Source of the DNA: Streptomyces fragilis
Lineage (GTDB): Bacteria > Actinomycetota > Actinomycetes > Streptomycetales > Streptomycetaceae
Direction: 5' to 3'
Length of the DNA stretch: 64,000 nt
Assembly: GCF_003112515.1 (NCBI RefSeq)
Contig: NZ_BEVZ01000002.1
Location: 1,798,001-1,862,000, forward strand
The position numbers and the translations under genes were made by a program. Below, in pieces: positions 63,369 to 64,000 of this stretch. Numbering within the stretch: position 1 is the stretch's first letter; every line of letters starts with the position of its first letter. The notes beneath the pieces are model-generated. The model was not told the DNA's origin. It searched no databases and was given only the letters and a program-made list of their open reading frames with translations.

Positions 63369-64000
63369 ATGACGGAGAGCAACCCCCTGAAGAGGGCTGC
63401 GCACAAGATCACCGGCGAGCCCGCCGCCACCGGCCCTCAGGACGGTGTTCCCGGCAAGCCCGGTCCCGAGTCGCCCTCGGTCGCCGAGCCGACCGAGCCC
63501 AGGGAGCCGCTCCCGCCCAAGGCCGACCAGCGCGGTCCGGCCACCGTGTCGCCGACCGGGCAGGTCACCGGCGTCGACCAGGCGAAGGTGGCCCAGGGCG
63601 GGGCCTACCTGACCACCGCGCAGGGCGTGCGGCTGCACGACACGGACCACTCGCTCAAGGCGGGCCCGCGCGGCCCGGTCCTCCTGCAGGACCACCACCT
63701 GCGCGAGAAGATCATGCAGTTCGACCACGAGCGCATCCCGGAGCGCGTGGTGCACGCCCGCGGCGCCGGCGCGCACGGCGTCTTCCAGTCGTACGGCACC
63801 GCCTCGACCGTCACCAAGGCCGCCTTCCTGGCCGAGGACGTCGAGACCGAGGTCTTCGTCCGGTTCTCCACCGTCCTGGGCTCGCGCGGCTCCTCCGACA
63901 CGGTGCGCGACACCCGCGGCTTCGCCACGAAGTTCTACACCACCGAGGGCGTCTTCGACCTGGTCGGCAACAACATCCCGGTCTTCTTCATCCAGGACGC
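63369..64000 (+). CDS. large-subunit catalase (KatE-like), cut by the window end
   Basis: First 210 codons of a monofunctional catalase. A long N-terminal extension (Pro/Lys/Ser-rich, residues 1-80) precedes the core, with distal His129 ([11 protein letters not shown]) and Asn201 ([12 protein letters not shown]). The extension and the [20 protein letters not shown] segment indicate the clade 2 large type, about 700-780 residues in full, like HPII/CatB. ATG 63369 after a GAAGGAA Shine-Dalgarno. Divergent from the ferredoxin reductase; its regulation may involve the upstream dyad. Confidence 0.92.
   Translation, partial: MTESNPLKRAAHKITGEPAATGPQDGVPGKPGPESPSVAEPTEPREPLPPKADQRGPATVSPTGQVTGVDQAKVAQGGAYLTTAQGVRLHDTDHSLKAGPRGPVLLQDHHLREKIMQFDHERIPERVVHARGAGAHGVFQSYGTASTVTKAAFLAEDVETEVFVRFSTVLGSRGSSDTVRDTRGFATKFYTTEGVFDLVGNNIPVFFIQD

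Overview
The window is high-GC DNA with the gene style of a Streptomyces chromosome: Shine-Dalgarno-led ATG/GTG starts, many apparently leaderless starts, GC-rich intrinsic hairpins, and Streptomyces-type families (DUF1876, DUF5709, class F sortase, SpoIIE-type PP2C, F420/PPOX enzymes, AfsR/LAL-like regulators, chloramphenicol phosphotransferase). There is no prophage, IS element, tRNA, rRNA or CRISPR that I can see. Gene order at 6.7-22.6 kb (c-di-GMP enzyme, DUF1876, LysR, sdhCAB, SpoIIE phosphatase, HAD, dodecin, DasA-like lipoprotein, egtDCBA) resembles what I remember of the SCO0928-SCO0910 stretch of S. coelicolor. That comparison is from memory and unchecked.

Layout. 0-6.5 kb: an ECF sigma factor, a secreted NodB deacetylase, a class F sortase, two related secreted Ig-like proteins with a C-terminal anchor, a DUF4239 membrane protein and a proline-rich envelope protein, so a cell-surface block. 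6.7-13.7 kb: RmdA-type PAS-GGDEF-EAL protein, DUF1876, and a LysR gene divergent from a three-gene succinate dehydrogenase operon. 13.8-22.6 kb: SpoIIE-type phosphatase, HAD protein, dodecin, an orphan chitobiose-binding-like lipoprotein behind two tandem palindromic operators, and a translationally coupled egtABCD ergothioneine operon. 22.9-31.4 kb: small stress and housekeeping genes, NADP glutamate dehydrogenase, a PARG-like macrodomain protein with a coupled partner, a DinB-like protein and a chloramphenicol phosphotransferase. At about 25.78 kb two divergent genes (an XRE regulator and a sugar epimerase) have both lost their 5' ends at one junction.

31.5-40.4 kb: a STAND-type NTPase with eight TPRs and a duplicated 3' end, a LysR/SnoaL-like pair, an RNA-repair-like nucleotidyltransferase, a thioredoxin-MerR pair with a clear 19-bp-spaced operator, and a KatX-sized catalase. 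40.5-45.2 kb: a three-subunit xanthine-dehydrogenase-family molybdenum enzyme coupled to a DUF5709 gene. 45.4-48.4 kb: two roadblock-type proteins, then a minimal graspetide (omega-ester RiPP) locus made of a 65-aa precursor and an ATP-grasp maturase, with no methyltransferase next to it. 48.5-54.1 kb: a DAP-decarboxylase-like enzyme, a secreted cutinase of the Thermobifida/PET-hydrolase type, and a large LuxR (LAL) regulator with an altered Walker A. 54.3-60.9 kb: a PucR-type regulator followed by a complete, overlapping livFGHMK branched-chain-amino-acid-type ABC operon. 61-64 kb: a PPOX protein, a ferredoxin-NADP reductase with an iron-box-like site, and the start of a large catalase cut by the window end.

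The observations most worth following are the graspetide locus, the double-truncation junction, the tandem DasR-like operators on an orphan binding protein, and the cutinase.
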